Shown here piece after piece: positions 1 through 8,922 of a DNA stretch of 64,000 bases. The stretch's first letter is position 1, and each line of letters opens with the position of its first letter. The notes beneath the pieces are model-generated. The model saw nothing but the letters and a program-made list of their open reading frames with translations, was not told where the DNA came from and made no database searches. Source of the stretch: Burkholderia glumae LMG 2196 = ATCC 33617 (GTDB taxonomy: Bacteria > Pseudomonadota > Gammaproteobacteria > Burkholderiales > Burkholderiaceae); assembly GCF_000960995.1 (NCBI RefSeq), contig NZ_CP009435.1, positions 1,984,001 through 2,048,000 on the forward strand, read 5' to 3'. The translations under genes were made by a program, and so were the position numbers.

Positions 1-19
1 TACGCCATCGGACGCCCGC

Positions 20-1000
20 ATGTCGCCGCTCACTCCTCCACGCGCGGCTGAGGCCGCGCCCGCCGTGCCCGCGTCCGTCGCGCGCGAGCGCCTCGCCGCC
101 TCGCGCGTGCTGGTGGTCGGCGACGTGATGCTGGACCGCTACTGGTTCGGCAACGTGAACCGCATCTCGCCGGAGGCGCCGGTGCCGGTCGTCCACGTGC
201 AGCGCCAGGAGGAGCGGCTCGGCGGCGCCGCGAACGTCGCGCGCAACATCGTGACGCTCGGCGCGGCCGCGGGGCTGCTCTGCGTGGTCGGCACCGACGA
301 GCCGGGCGAGCGTATCGTCGGGCTGCTCGGCGAGAGCGGCGTCGAGACCCATCTCGAACGCGACGCGCTGTTGCCCACCACCATCAAGCTGCGCGTGCTC
401 GCGCAGCAGCAGCAACTGCTGCGCGTGGACTTCGAGGCGGCGCCGCAGCACGAGGTGCTGCTGGCCGGCCTGGCGCGCTTCGAGACGCTGCTGCCCTCGT
501 ATGGCGTCGTGCTGATGTCCGACTATGCCAAGGGCGGCCTTACCCACGTGACCACCATGATCGCGACTGCGCGCGCGGCCGGGTTGCCGGTGCTGGTCGA
601 TCCGAAGGGCGCCGACTGGGCGCGCTACCGCGGCGCCTCGCTGATCACGCCGAACCGCGCCGAACTGCGCGAGGTGATCGGCCAGTGGCGCTCCGAGGAC
701 GAATTGCGCGCGCGCGTGGCCGAGCTGCGCGCCGAGCTGGCGCTCGACGCGCTGCTGTTGACGCGTTCGGAGGAGGGCATGACGCTGTTTTCCGACGCGG
801 GCGAACTCGATGTCGCGGCGCTCGCGCGCGAGGTGTTCGACGTGTCGGGCGCGGGCGATACCGTGATCGCGACCGTGGCCGCGATGCTCGGCGCCGGGGT
901 GTCGCTCGACGAGGCGGTGATGCTCGCGAACCGCGCGGCCGGCATCGTGGTCGGCAAGCTCGGCACGGCCACCGTCGAATACGACGAACTGTTCCATTGA
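20..1000 (+). CDS. hldA: D-glycero-beta-D-manno-heptose-7-phosphate kinase (HldA/RfaE1)
   Basis: Phosphorylates D-glycero-D-manno-heptose 7-phosphate at C1, an early cytosolic step in making the ADP-heptose of the LPS inner core. The 326-residue product is a single PfkB-type sugar kinase. It opens with VVGDVMLDRYWFG and an N-terminal GGAANVARN substrate segment, and near the C-terminus carries the GAGDT motif (residues 277-281) whose aspartate (D280) is the catalytic base. It lacks the nucleotidyltransferase half found in the fused HldE of enteric bacteria, so a separate HldC is expected elsewhere. hldD follows after 54 bases, which supports the pathway call. The first 25 or so residues are low-complexity Ala/Pro, so the true start could lie slightly downstream. 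Confidence 0.93.
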   Translation: MSPLTPPRAAEAAPAVPASVARERLAASRVLVVGDVMLDRYWFGNVNRISPEAPVPVVHVQRQEERLGGAANVARNIVTLGAAAGLLCVVGTDEPGERIVGLLGESGVETHLERDALLPTTIKLRVLAQQQQLLRVDFEAAPQHEVLLAGLARFETLLPSYGVVLMSDYAKGGLTHVTTMIATARAAGLPVLVDPKGADWARYRGASLITPNRAELREVIGQWRSEDELRARVAELRAELALDALLLTRSEEGMTLFSDAGELDVAALAREVFDVSGAGDTVIATVAAMLGAGVSLDEAVMLANRAAGIVVGKLGTATVEYDELFH

Positions 1001-1054
1001 GCGGCGCCCGGGCGCGCCGCGCGACCCATTCATCCTTCTGACAGCAGGACGATC

Positions 1055-2047
1055 ATGACTCTCATCGTCACCGGCGCGGCCGGCTTCATCGGCGCGAATC
1101 TCGTGAAGGCGCTCAACGAGCGAGGCGAGACCCGCATCATCGCGGTCGACAACCTGACCCGCGCGGACAAGTTCAAGAACCTCGTCGATTGCGAGATCGA
1201 CGACTATCTCGACAAGACCGAGTTCGTCGAGCGCTTCGCGCGCGGCGATTTCGGCAAGGTGCGTGCCGTGTTCCACGAGGGCGCCTGTTCGGACACGATG
1301 GAAACCGACGGCCGCTACATGATGGACAACAACTTCCGCTACAGCCGCGCGGTGCTCGACACCTGTCTCGCGAACGGCACGCAGTTCCTCTACGCCTCGT
1401 CGGCGGCGATCTACGGCGGCTCGACGCGCTTTGTCGAGGATCGCGAGGTGGAAGCGCCGCTCAACGTCTACGGTTATTCGAAGTTCCTGTTCGACCAGGT
1501 GATCCGCCGCGTGCTGCCGCAGGCGCAAAGCCAGATCGCGGGCTTTCGCTACTTCAACGTCTACGGCCCGCGCGAGACGCACAAGGGCCGTATGGCGTCG
1601 GTGGCGTTCCACAACTTCAACCAGTTCCGCGCCGAGGGCAAGGTCAAGCTGTTCGGCGAGTACAACGGCTATGGCGCCGGCCAGCAGACGCGCGACTTCG
1701 TGTCGGTCGAGGATGTGGTGAAGGTCAACCTGTTCTTCTTCGACCATCCCGAAAAATCCGGCATCTTCAACCTCGGCACCGGCCGCGCCCAGCCCTTCAA
1801 CGACATCGCGACCTCGGTCGTCAACACGCTGCGCGCGCTCGACGGCGAGCCGCCGCTCACGCTCGACGAGCAGGTCCGGCAGGGGCTCATCGAGTACGTG
1901 CCGTTTCCCGACGCGCTGCGCGGCAAATATCAGTGCTTTACACAGGCCGACTCGTCCAGGCTGCGCGCGGCCGGCTACGACGCGCCGTTCCTGACCGTTC
2001 AGGAGGGGGTCGATCGCTACGTGCGTTGGCTGTTCGGCCAGCTGTGA
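1055..2047 (+). CDS. hldD: ADP-L-glycero-D-manno-heptose-6-epimerase
   Basis: Converts ADP-D-glycero-D-manno-heptose to the L-glycero form, the last step before heptose is added to lipid A-Kdo. The 330-residue protein is an extended short-chain dehydrogenase: a TGAAGFIG NAD(P)-binding loop at residues 6-13, SSAAIYGG around 115-122, and the YxxxK pair Y139/K143. It follows hldA with an AGGA ribosome site ahead of the ATG, and a hairpin terminator stands directly after the stop, so hldA-hldD looks like the end of one transcription unit. Confidence 0.96.
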   Translation: MTLIVTGAAGFIGANLVKALNERGETRIIAVDNLTRADKFKNLVDCEIDDYLDKTEFVERFARGDFGKVRAVFHEGACSDTMETDGRYMMDNNFRYSRAVLDTCLANGTQFLYASSAAIYGGSTRFVEDREVEAPLNVYGYSKFLFDQVIRRVLPQAQSQIAGFRYFNVYGPRETHKGRMASVAFHNFNQFRAEGKVKLFGEYNGYGAGQQTRDFVSVEDVVKVNLFFFDHPEKSGIFNLGTGRAQPFNDIATSVVNTLRALDGEPPLTLDEQVRQGLIEYVPFPDALRGKYQCFTQADSSRLRAAGYDAPFLTVQEGVDRYVRWLFGQL

Positions 2048-2078
2048 GCGTCCCGGCATCGTCCCTACACTGGGTCTC

Positions 2079-2104
2079 ACGGTCGGCAGCCGCCGGCCGT
2101 TTTT
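2079..2104 (+). terminator. Rho-independent terminator after hldD
   Basis: A 9-bp stem (2079-2087 with 2092-2100, one G-T wobble) with a 4-base loop is followed by a run of T. It lies 32 bases after the hldD stop and just before the comEA ribosome site, so comEA probably has its own promoter or depends on read-through. Confidence 0.75.
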
Positions 2105-2121
2105 CTTGATGGGAGATCCCG

Positions 2122-2445
2122 ATGCTGAAGAAGATTCTGTTGGTGGCGATGTGGTTCGCGGGGCTTGCGCAGGCGTGGGCCGCCGTCGACGTCAATCAGG
2201 CGAACAGCGACGCGCTGCGTGGCATCAAGGGCATCGGCGTCGCGAAAGCGCAGGCGATCGTCGACGAGCGCAACGCGCACGGGCCGTACAAGGATGCCGC
2301 GGACCTGGCGCGGCGCGTCAAGGGCATCGGCCCGAAATCGGTCGGTCGGCTGGTGTCCGAGGGTCTCACGGTCGGTCCTGCCAAGGCTGCGGCGTCGCCC
2401 GCCGCGCGCGGCGCTGCCGCGCGGAACAAGGCCGCGCGCAAGTGA
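2122..2445 (+). CDS. ComEA-type helix-hairpin-helix exported DNA-binding protein
   Basis: A 107-residue protein with an N-terminal signal peptide (about residues 1-20, ending AWA/A), then a paired helix-hairpin-helix domain (LRGIKGIGVAKAQAIV and VKGIGPKSVGRL), then a basic Ala/Lys/Arg tail. The layout matches the short ComEA-like proteins of betaproteobacteria, which bind DNA in the periplasm and are implicated in DNA uptake. It sits alone between two terminators. Competence function is inferred from the family only; no other com gene is in the window. Confidence 0.85.
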   Translation: MLKKILLVAMWFAGLAQAWAAVDVNQANSDALRGIKGIGVAKAQAIVDERNAHGPYKDAADLARRVKGIGPKSVGRLVSEGLTVGPAKAAASPAARGAAARNKAARK

Positions 2446-2499
2446 CGCCGCCCGCGCGCGGCAGGCGCGCGGTGCGGCAGGCCTCGGCGTGACTCCTTC

Positions 2500-2547
2500 A
2501 GCCGTCCTGGTTCGACGGTTTTCCCGCAGCGTCGCCGCGGGTTTTTT
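2500..2547 (+). terminator. Tandem Rho-independent terminators after comEA
   Basis: Two hairpins follow each other. The first has stem CCGTC/GACGG (2502-2518) and a TTTT run. The second is CCCGC (2523-2527) with GCGGG (2537-2541) followed by six T. Together they would isolate comEA from cysM. Confidence 0.7.
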
Positions 2548-2668
2548 GCGTGAGCGGCGGGCGGCGAACGGCCCGGACGCGGGCAGGGACATTCCCGGTG
2601 CCGATACGACCGATCCGGCGCTGGATTACAATCGACAGATTCATCGGCCTCGTATTCACTTATCGCCC

Positions 2669-3571
2669 ATGGCTTACAAGACTATCGAAGACACGATCGG
2701 CAACACGCCGCTCGTGCAACTCGTGCGGATCCCCGACGACGAGATCCGGGCCCGCAACAACGTGATCCTCGCGAAGCTCGAAGGCAACAATCCCGCCGGC
2801 TCGGTCAAGGACCGCCCGGCGCTGTCGATGATCCGCAAGGCCGAGGAACGCGGGCGCATCAAGCCCGGCGACACGCTGATCGAGGCGACGAGCGGCAACA
2901 CCGGCATCGCGCTGGCGATGGCGGCCGCGATCCGCGGCTACCGGATGGTGCTGATCATGCCCGAGGACCTGTCGGTCGAGCGCCGCCAGAGCATGGCCGC
3001 CTACGGCGCGGAAATCGTGCTGACGCCGACCAAGGGCGGCATGGAACTCGCGCGCGATCTCGCCGACCAGATGCAGCGCGAAGGCAAGGGCGTGATCCTC
3101 GACCAGTTCGCGAATCCGGACAATCCGCTCGCGCACTACGAGACGACCGGCCCGGAAATCTGGCGTGAAACCGAAGGCCGCATCACGCATTTCGTCTCGG
3201 CGATGGGGACCACGGGCACCATCATGGGCACCACGCAGTTCCTGAAGGAGCAGCGCCAGAGCATCGAGATCGTCGGTGCGCAGCCGGAGGAAGGCTCGCG
3301 CATTCCCGGCATCCGCAAGTGGCCCGAGGCCTACCTGCCGAAGATCTTCGATCGCAGCCGCATCGACCGCGTCGAGAACGTCAGCCAGGCCGCCTCCGAG
3401 GCGATGGCGCGCAAGCTCGCCGCGACCGAGGGCCTGTTCTGCGGCATCTCGACGGGCGGCGCCTGCGAGGTGGCGATGCGCATCGCGCGGCAGGTCGAGA
3501 ACGCGACGATCGTGTTCATCGCCTGCGACCGCGGCGACCGCTATCTGTCGACGGGCGTGTTCCCCGCCTGA
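2669..3571 (+). CDS. cysM: Cysteine synthase B (O-acetylserine sulfhydrylase)
   Basis: PLP enzyme that makes cysteine from O-acetylserine and sulfide or thiosulfate. The 300-residue product starts MAYKTIEDTIGNTPLVQL. It has the PLP-lysine motif NPAGSVKDRP (K47) and the phosphate loop TSGNTG. The CysM rather than CysK assignment rests on the short length and overall resemblance to the Burkholderia CysM type. I chose the ATG at 2669 because the open frame upstream (from 2165) reads through comEA and the terminators. A TACAAT -10-like element lies at 2627-2632. A bidirectional terminator follows. Confidence 0.94.
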   Translation: MAYKTIEDTIGNTPLVQLVRIPDDEIRARNNVILAKLEGNNPAGSVKDRPALSMIRKAEERGRIKPGDTLIEATSGNTGIALAMAAAIRGYRMVLIMPEDLSVERRQSMAAYGAEIVLTPTKGGMELARDLADQMQREGKGVILDQFANPDNPLAHYETTGPEIWRETEGRITHFVSAMGTTGTIMGTTQFLKEQRQSIEIVGAQPEEGSRIPGIRKWPEAYLPKIFDRSRIDRVENVSQAASEAMARKLAATEGLFCGISTGGACEVAMRIARQVENATIVFIACDRGDRYLSTGVFPA

Positions 3572-3606
3572 GTGCCGCAAGCGGCTCGCTGCCGTCTTCG
3601 CCCAAG

Positions 3607-3633
3607 AAAAAAGCGCCACGAGGGCGCTTTTTT
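3607..3633. terminator. Bidirectional terminator between cysM and mltB
   Basis: A6-GCGCC, 5-base loop, GGCGC-T6: a symmetric hairpin with A and T runs on both sides, placed between two convergent genes, so it can end transcription from either strand. Confidence 0.88.
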
Positions 3634-3659
3634 CATGGGTCCGGCGAGGTGCCTGGGCC

Positions 3660-4940
3660 TCACTGCGTGGCGAGCATCTTTTGCTTCACGCGCTCGCCGA
3701 GCTGATAGACGGCCAGCGCGTAGAAGAAGCTGCGGTTGTAGCGTGTCAGCACATAGAAGTTCTTCAGGCCGAGCTTGTACTCGGTCGCGCGCCCCGGGCT
3801 AGGCAGATCGACGACCGTGACCAGCGTGCCGGCCTCGGCGGCCGGGTCCACCGACGGCTCGTCGAGCACCAGGCCGGCCTGGGTGAGCTGCGACAGCTTG
3901 AGGTGCGGCTCGGGCTTGCCGTCGGCCGCGGCCTGCGCGACACCCTGGCTGCCCGCGTCCGGCGCGATCTGCCATACCACCGGGCGGCCCGGCTCCCAGC
4001 CGTGCTGCTTCAGATAGTTCGCGACGCTGCCGATCGCGTCGGCGGTGCTCGCGCGCAGGTCGATGTGGCCGTTGCCCTCGTAGTCGACCGCGTAGCTGCG
4101 AATGCTGCTCGGCAGGAACTGCGGAATGCCGATCGCACCGGTGTACGAACCGAGCACGCTGGTCGGATCGAGCTGGCTGTCGCGCGTCCAGACCAGGAAA
4201 TCCTCGAGGTTCTTGCGGAAGGTGGCCTGCCGGTCGTCGCGGTTCGGCGTGTCGGGATAGTCGAACGCGAGCGTCGTCAGCGCGTCGAGCGTCGGGAAGT
4301 TGCCCATGTAGCGGCCGTAGATCGTCTCGACGCCGATGATGCCGACGATCACCTCGGGCGGCACGCCGAACTCGGCCGACGCGCGCTGCAGCGTCGCCTG
4401 GTTCGCGCGCCAGAACTTCACGCCCGCGTTGATGCGGATCGCATCGAGAAAGCGCGCCTGATAGGCGCGCCAGTTCTTGACCGACGGCGACCGGGCGGGG
4501 CGCACCAGCCGCACTGCCGTCGCCGAATAGTTCGCACTCGCGAACAAGGCATGCAGCTTCGCCGGATCGAAGCCGTCGCGCGCGGCCACTTCGTCGATGA
4601 ACGCGTCGATCTTCGGATTGTTCGCGTATTGCTGCGGCACGATCTGCTCTTCGGAGGCCGAGAGCCCGGCGGCCGGCACCAGTTGGGGCGCGGTGGCCGC
4701 GGCCGGCGCGGCGGCGGGGGCGGAGGCAGGGGCCGGCGCGGAAGCGGAGGCAGGGGCGTCAGGCACGGCAGCGGGCGCGACCGGCGCAGTGGGCGTTGCC
4801 GGCGCTGCGGCCTGCGGCTCGGTCGGCGTCTGCGCGCATGCGGCCAGCGTCGCGACCACGGCCGCGAGCGAGAGCGACGCGAGCGGCAAACGTGAGCGGA
4901 AACGAAGCGGATGGAAGACGGCGGACGATCGGAAAGTCAT
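3660..4940 (-). CDS. mltB: Membrane-bound lytic murein transglycosylase B
   Basis: Cleaves peptidoglycan glycan strands to 1,6-anhydro-muropeptides from the inner face of the outer membrane. The 426-residue protein has a signal peptide ending in a lipobox (LAAC, cysteine 35), then an Ala/Pro-rich linker (about 36-95), then the SLT family 3 domain with GVETIYGRYMGNF, in which E205 is the catalytic acid. The C-terminal part (YAVDYEGNGHIDLR, NYLKQHGWEPG) is typical of MltB. The long Ala/Pro linker is probably a flexible tether from the lipid anchor. It is divergent from the histone-deacetylase-like gene. Confidence 0.93.
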   Translation of the reverse strand: MTFRSSAVFHPLRFRSRLPLASLSLAAVVATLAACAQTPTEPQAAAPATPTAPVAPAAVPDAPASASAPAPASAPAAAPAAATAPQLVPAAGLSASEEQIVPQQYANNPKIDAFIDEVAARDGFDPAKLHALFASANYSATAVRLVRPARSPSVKNWRAYQARFLDAIRINAGVKFWRANQATLQRASAEFGVPPEVIVGIIGVETIYGRYMGNFPTLDALTTLAFDYPDTPNRDDRQATFRKNLEDFLVWTRDSQLDPTSVLGSYTGAIGIPQFLPSSIRSYAVDYEGNGHIDLRASTADAIGSVANYLKQHGWEPGRPVVWQIAPDAGSQGVAQAAADGKPEPHLKLSQLTQAGLVLDEPSVDPAAEAGTLVTVVDLPSPGRATEYKLGLKNFYVLTRYNRSFFYALAVYQLGERVKQKMLATQ

Positions 4941-5117
4941 GGGTACCGGAGGGTGGACGACGCGGTGGAAGTCGGTCCAGTATAACCGAGGGCTCTAAGG
5001 CGACGGATCGACGCAGGCCGTTGTGGTAAGTTAGCGGCGAATTCGCGCGCGACGAACGCGGCGTCATCATTGGAGGAGACCTGCGGCGCCGGCTGGGCGT
5101 GTGCCGCGGAACAGGCC

Positions 5118-6041
5118 ATGGCAACCGCTCTTTACACGCATCCCGACTGTCTGCTGCACGAGATGGGCGAGTGGCACCCCGAATGCCCGTCACGGCTCTC
5201 GGCAATCCAGGACCAGTTGATCGCGAGCCGGATCGACGATCTGCTCGAGCACGAGAGCGCGCCGTTCGCGAGCGAAGCCGCGCTCGCGCGTGTCCATACG
5301 CGCGCGCACATCGACTATCTGAAGTCGAACATACCGGCCGAGGGCTACTTCGAGCTCGATCCCGACACGCGCATGAATCCGCATACCTGGCGCGCGGCCC
5401 TGCGTGCGGCGGGGGCGGCCATCGCGGCGACCGACGCGGTGATCGAAGGGCGCTACGACAACGCGTTCTGCAGCGTGCGTCCGCCCGGCCATCATGCCGA
5501 GCCCGCGCGCGCGATGGGCTTCTGCTTCTTTAACAACGTCGCGGTCGCCGCGCGTCATGCGCTCGACGTCCATGGGCTCGAGCGCGTCGCCGTGATCGAC
5601 TTCGACGTGCATCACGGCAACGGCACCGAGGCGGCGTTCTCGAACGATCCGCGCGTGCTGATGTGCAGTTTCTTCCAGCACCCGCTGTTTCCGTTCTCGG
5701 GCACCGATCATCCGGCGCCGAACATGCTCAACGTGCCGGTGCCGGCGCGTACCCAGGGCATGGCGGTGCGCGAGATCGTCGATCTGCTCTGGCTGCCCAG
5801 GCTCGAGGCGTTCCGGCCGCAGATGCTGTTCGTGTCGGCCGGGTTCGATGCGCACCGCGAGGACGAACTCGGCCGCATGGGGCTCGTCGAGGCCGACTAC
5901 GAATGGCTGACCGGGCAGATCTGCCAGGTCGCGCGCCGCCATGCGCGGGGCCGCATCGTCAGTTGCCTCGAGGGCGGCTACCACCTGTCCGCGCTCGGCC
6001 GCAGCGTGGTGGCGCATCTGCGCGTGCTGGCGGGCGTTTGA
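5118..6041 (+). CDS. Histone-deacetylase-family amidohydrolase (AcuC/acetylpolyamine type)
   Basis: Zinc-dependent deacetylase of the arginase/HDAC fold; in bacteria such enzymes remove acetyl groups from polyamines or proteins. Of the 307 residues, RPPGHHAEP (121-129) carries the paired active-site histidines, DFDVHHGNGT (161-170) holds zinc ligands D163 and H165, and VSAGFDAH supplies the second zinc aspartate. I start at the ATG at 5118 because MATALYTHPDC begins the family alignment. The frame is open up to a TTG at 5070, and the strong GGAGGAG at 5072-5078 is too far upstream to serve the ATG, so a 16-residue longer form is possible. Substrate unknown. Confidence 0.88.
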   Translation: MATALYTHPDCLLHEMGEWHPECPSRLSAIQDQLIASRIDDLLEHESAPFASEAALARVHTRAHIDYLKSNIPAEGYFELDPDTRMNPHTWRAALRAAGAAIAATDAVIEGRYDNAFCSVRPPGHHAEPARAMGFCFFNNVAVAARHALDVHGLERVAVIDFDVHHGNGTEAAFSNDPRVLMCSFFQHPLFPFSGTDHPAPNMLNVPVPARTQGMAVREIVDLLWLPRLEAFRPQMLFVSAGFDAHREDELGRMGLVEADYEWLTGQICQVARRHARGRIVSCLEGGYHLSALGRSVVAHLRVLAGV

Positions 6042-6111
6042 CGCGCGCGGCGGCCTCGCGCCATCCTTCCTGCGCCGCGGGTGGCGCCTGCCTCAGGTGG
6101 GAACGGGACGG

Positions 6112-6987
6112 TCAGGTGCGGGCGCGAATCCAGTCGATCAGCGCGCCGGTCACACGCTCGCGTTCGAGATCGTTGAGCGTCTCGTGATAATTGCCGTCGT
6201 AGAGCGTGAGCGTCAGGTCGGCCGGCCCCGCCTGCGCGGCGAACTCGCGGCTGCCGTCGGGCTCGGTCAGCTGGTCCGCGGTGCCGTGCCAGACCAGCGT
6301 GGGCAGCGTCAGCGCCGCGCGGCCGTGGGCGATGCGTGCCATCGCGGCCAGCAATTCGGCGCCGGTGCGCGCCGGCACCGCACCGTGATGGACCAGCGGG
6401 TCCGCGCGGTTCGCGGCCACCACAGCCGGATCGCGCGAGAGCAAGGCCGCATCGATCTTCAGCGCCGGGAAGCGCGGCCAGACGCGGCTCATCACATGGC
6501 TTGCCGCGAGCATCCAGCGCGGCACGTCGCGGCCGGGCGCGAGCGCCGGGCTCGACAGCAGCAACCCGGCCACGCGCGGCGCGCGCTCGATCGCATGCAG
6601 CGCCGCGATCGCGCCGCCCATGCTGTGCCCCATCAGAAACAACGGCACGCCGTCGCGCGCGGCGAACCCGATCAGCGCGTCGGCATCGTCGAGATAGCGG
6701 TCGAAGCGCTCGACCCAGGCTCGCGAGCCCGGCGAGCGGCCGTGGCCGCGCAGATCGACGGCGACCAGCTCGATGCCGGCGGCCGCGAGCCGGGCTGCCA
6801 GCGCGTCGTAGCGCCCCGCGTGCTCGGCGAGTCCGTGCAGCAGCGCGATGGTCGCGCGCGGCGGGGTAGCGACGGGCCAGCGGCACGCGGCCAGCTCGAC
6901 GCCGTCGGCGCTGCGCACCCGCGTCCAGGCCGCACCGTCGGGGCCGCCCGGATCTCGGGCCTGGGGGGCGGTGGCATGCATCGGCAA
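6112..6987 (-). CDS. Alpha/beta hydrolase, monoacylglycerol lipase / lysophospholipase type
   Basis: A 291-residue serine hydrolase of the Hydrolase_4 family. HGLAEHAGRY (51-60) is the oxyanion-hole segment, VDLRGHGRSPG follows, and GHSMGG (120-125) gives nucleophile S122. Probable catalytic Asp is in HGTADQLTEPDG and probable His in NYHETLND. These motifs match bacterial monoacylglycerol lipases and PldB-like lysophospholipases. There is no signal peptide, so it is probably cytosolic. It is convergent with the deacetylase-like gene and stands apart from metN. Confidence 0.85.
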   Translation of the reverse strand: MPMHATAPQARDPGGPDGAAWTRVRSADGVELAACRWPVATPPRATIALLHGLAEHAGRYDALAARLAAAGIELVAVDLRGHGRSPGSRAWVERFDRYLDDADALIGFAARDGVPLFLMGHSMGGAIAALHAIERAPRVAGLLLSSPALAPGRDVPRWMLAASHVMSRVWPRFPALKIDAALLSRDPAVVAANRADPLVHHGAVPARTGAELLAAMARIAHGRAALTLPTLVWHGTADQLTEPDGSREFAAQAGPADLTLTLYDGNYHETLNDLERERVTGALIDWIRART

Positions 6988-7205
6988 GGTCTCCGGCGGG
7001 TTCCAGGATGCCGTCGATCATAGTCGCGCGGCCGGCGCGCCGCGCGGGTCCGATCCTCTAATTTCTCCAGGTTATGAAAGAAACCGAATCGATTATTAAG
7101 TGAAATGAGGTGCTTGCGCTAAAATGCGCGGCCATTCCCGGATATGACGGCGGCCGCCGGCGGGCCCGATACGGTCGGCACCGCAGCTTCCGCCGTTTTG
7201 TTGAC

Positions 7206-8240
7206 ATGATCGAAATTCGCAAGCTGTCGCAGCGTTTCCCTGGCCCGCGTGGCTGGATCGAGGCACTGCATGACGTCAACCTGACGATTCCGCGCGGCGA
7301 GGTGTTCGGCATCATCGGCCGCAGCGGCGCGGGCAAGAGCACGCTGATCCGCGCCGTCAACCTGCTGACGCGCCCGAGCGAGGGCAAGGTGGTGGTGGAC
7401 GGCCGCGACCTGACGCTGCTGTCGGCCGCCGAGCTGCGCGCCGCGCGCCGCGACATCGGCATGATCTTCCAGCACTTCAACCTGCTGTCGTCGCGCACCG
7501 TCTACGAAAACGTCGCACTGCCGCTGGAACTGGCCGGCGTCAAGCGCGCCGGGATCGACGCGGCGGTGCTGCCGCTGCTCGAGCTGGTCGGCCTCGCCGC
7601 GCAGAAAGACCGCTATCCCGCGCAGATCAGCGGCGGCCAGAAGCAGCGCGTGGGCATCGCACGTGCGCTCGCGAGCAAGCCGAAGGTGCTGCTGTCGGAC
7701 GAGGCCACCTCGGCGCTCGATCCCGAGACCACGCGCGCGATCCTGGAGCTGCTGCGCCGGATCAATCGCGAGCTCGGGCTCACGATCGTGCTGATCACGC
7801 ATCAGATGGAAGTGATCAAGCAGGTCTGCGACCGCGTGGCCGTGCTCGACGCGGGCCGCGTGGTGGAAACCGGCCCGGTCATCGACGTGTTCCTGCAGCC
7901 GCGCCACGAGGTGACGCGCGCGCTGCTCGGCGACGTGATCGCGCAGGAACTGCCGCCGGCGCTGAAGGCGCGCGTGGCCGACAAGCTCAAGAGCGGGCGC
8001 AGCCACCTGCTGCGCCTGGCGTTCACCGGCAGCGGCGTCGATCAGCCGATCCTCTCGGAGACGATCCGCCGCTACGAACTCGATTTCAACATCCTGCACG
8101 GCCAGATCGACGAGATCCAGGGGCAGGCGTTCGGCTCGCTCGCGGTGCTCGCGGGCGGCGAACCCGGCAAGGTCGGGCAGGCGCTCGCGTATCTGCGCGA
8201 GCAGGGCGTGGTGGTCGAGGAGTTGTCGCATGTTGAGTGA
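7206..8240 (+). CDS. metN: D-methionine ABC importer ATP-binding protein MetN
   Basis: Drives uptake of methionine through MetI. The 344 residues hold Walker A GRSGAGKST (38-46), signature ISGGQKQR, Walker B VLLSDEATSALD, and a C-terminal NIL domain (about 265-340) that binds methionine for trans-inhibition. The ATG at 7206 (MIEIRKLSQRF) fits the family start; the frame is open further upstream. metI begins 11 bases before metN ends, so the two are translationally coupled. A weak TAAAAT -10-like element is at 7120-7125. I found no clear SAM riboswitch in the leader. Confidence 0.96.
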   Translation: MIEIRKLSQRFPGPRGWIEALHDVNLTIPRGEVFGIIGRSGAGKSTLIRAVNLLTRPSEGKVVVDGRDLTLLSAAELRAARRDIGMIFQHFNLLSSRTVYENVALPLELAGVKRAGIDAAVLPLLELVGLAAQKDRYPAQISGGQKQRVGIARALASKPKVLLSDEATSALDPETTRAILELLRRINRELGLTIVLITHQMEVIKQVCDRVAVLDAGRVVETGPVIDVFLQPRHEVTRALLGDVIAQELPPALKARVADKLKSGRSHLLRLAFTGSGVDQPILSETIRRYELDFNILHGQIDEIQGQAFGSLAVLAGGEPGKVGQALAYLREQGVVVEELSHVE

Positions 8241-8883
8241 AATGCTGGATATGTTCGTGCAGTCGTTCTGGGAAACGCTGATCATGGTCGGCATCTCGGG
8301 CGTGGTCGGCGCGCTGGTCGGGCTGCCGCTCGGCGTGCTGCTCTATCTGACCGACCGCCAGGGCGTGCTGCAGAACCTCGCCGTCAATCGCGCGCTGGGC
8401 GGCCTCGTCAATGCCGTGCGCTCGACGCCGTTCATCATCCTGCTGGTGGCGGTGATCCCGTTCACGCGGCTGGTGGTCGGCTCGTCGATCGGCACCGCGG
8501 CGGCGGTGGTGCCGCTCACGATCGCCTCGGCGCCGTTCATCGCGCGGCTGGTCGAGACCGCGCTGCGCGAGGTCGATCGCGGCTTGATCGAGGCGGCGCT
8601 CGCGATGGGCGCGACCACGCGCCAGATCGTGTTCAAGGTGCTGTTGCCCGAGGCATGGCCCGGCATCGTCGCCGGCCTGACCATCACCTTCGTGTCGCTG
8701 GTCGGCTATTCGGCGATGGCCGGCGCGATCGGCGGCGGCGGGCTCGGCGATCTCGGCATCCGCTATGGCTACCAGCGCTACGAGCCGGAAGTGATGTGGA
8801 CGGTGGTGGTGATCCTGATCGTGTTCGTGCAGATCGTGCAGTCGTTCGGCGACTGGCTGGTGCGGCGGCTCAGTCACCGCTGA
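8230..8883 (+). CDS. metI: Methionine ABC transporter permease MetI
   Basis: Inner-membrane channel subunit of the MetNIQ importer. The 217 residues form about five membrane segments and contain the EAA-type coupling loop (EAALAMGATTRQIVFKVLLPEAWPG) that contacts MetN. The start ATG lies inside the end of metN. metQ follows after 39 bases. Confidence 0.96.
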   Translation: MLSEMLDMFVQSFWETLIMVGISGVVGALVGLPLGVLLYLTDRQGVLQNLAVNRALGGLVNAVRSTPFIILLVAVIPFTRLVVGSSIGTAAAVVPLTIASAPFIARLVETALREVDRGLIEAALAMGATTRQIVFKVLLPEAWPGIVAGLTITFVSLVGYSAMAGAIGGGGLGDLGIRYGYQRYEPEVMWTVVVILIVFVQIVQSFGDWLVRRLSHR

Positions 8884-8922
8884 GCCCCGTTTCCCCCTCT
8901 TCGTTTCCGGAGCCCGACCCAG

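Noticed and set aside
1..51. Possible tail of an upstream gene (frame 1, stop at 49-51)
   Set aside because: Only 16 codons are visible and they cannot be matched to LapB, the gene expected before hldA; too short to call.
6988..7205. SAM riboswitch ahead of metN
   Set aside because: No SAM-I, SAM-II or SAM/SAH pattern could be traced; only a weak -10-like element is visible.
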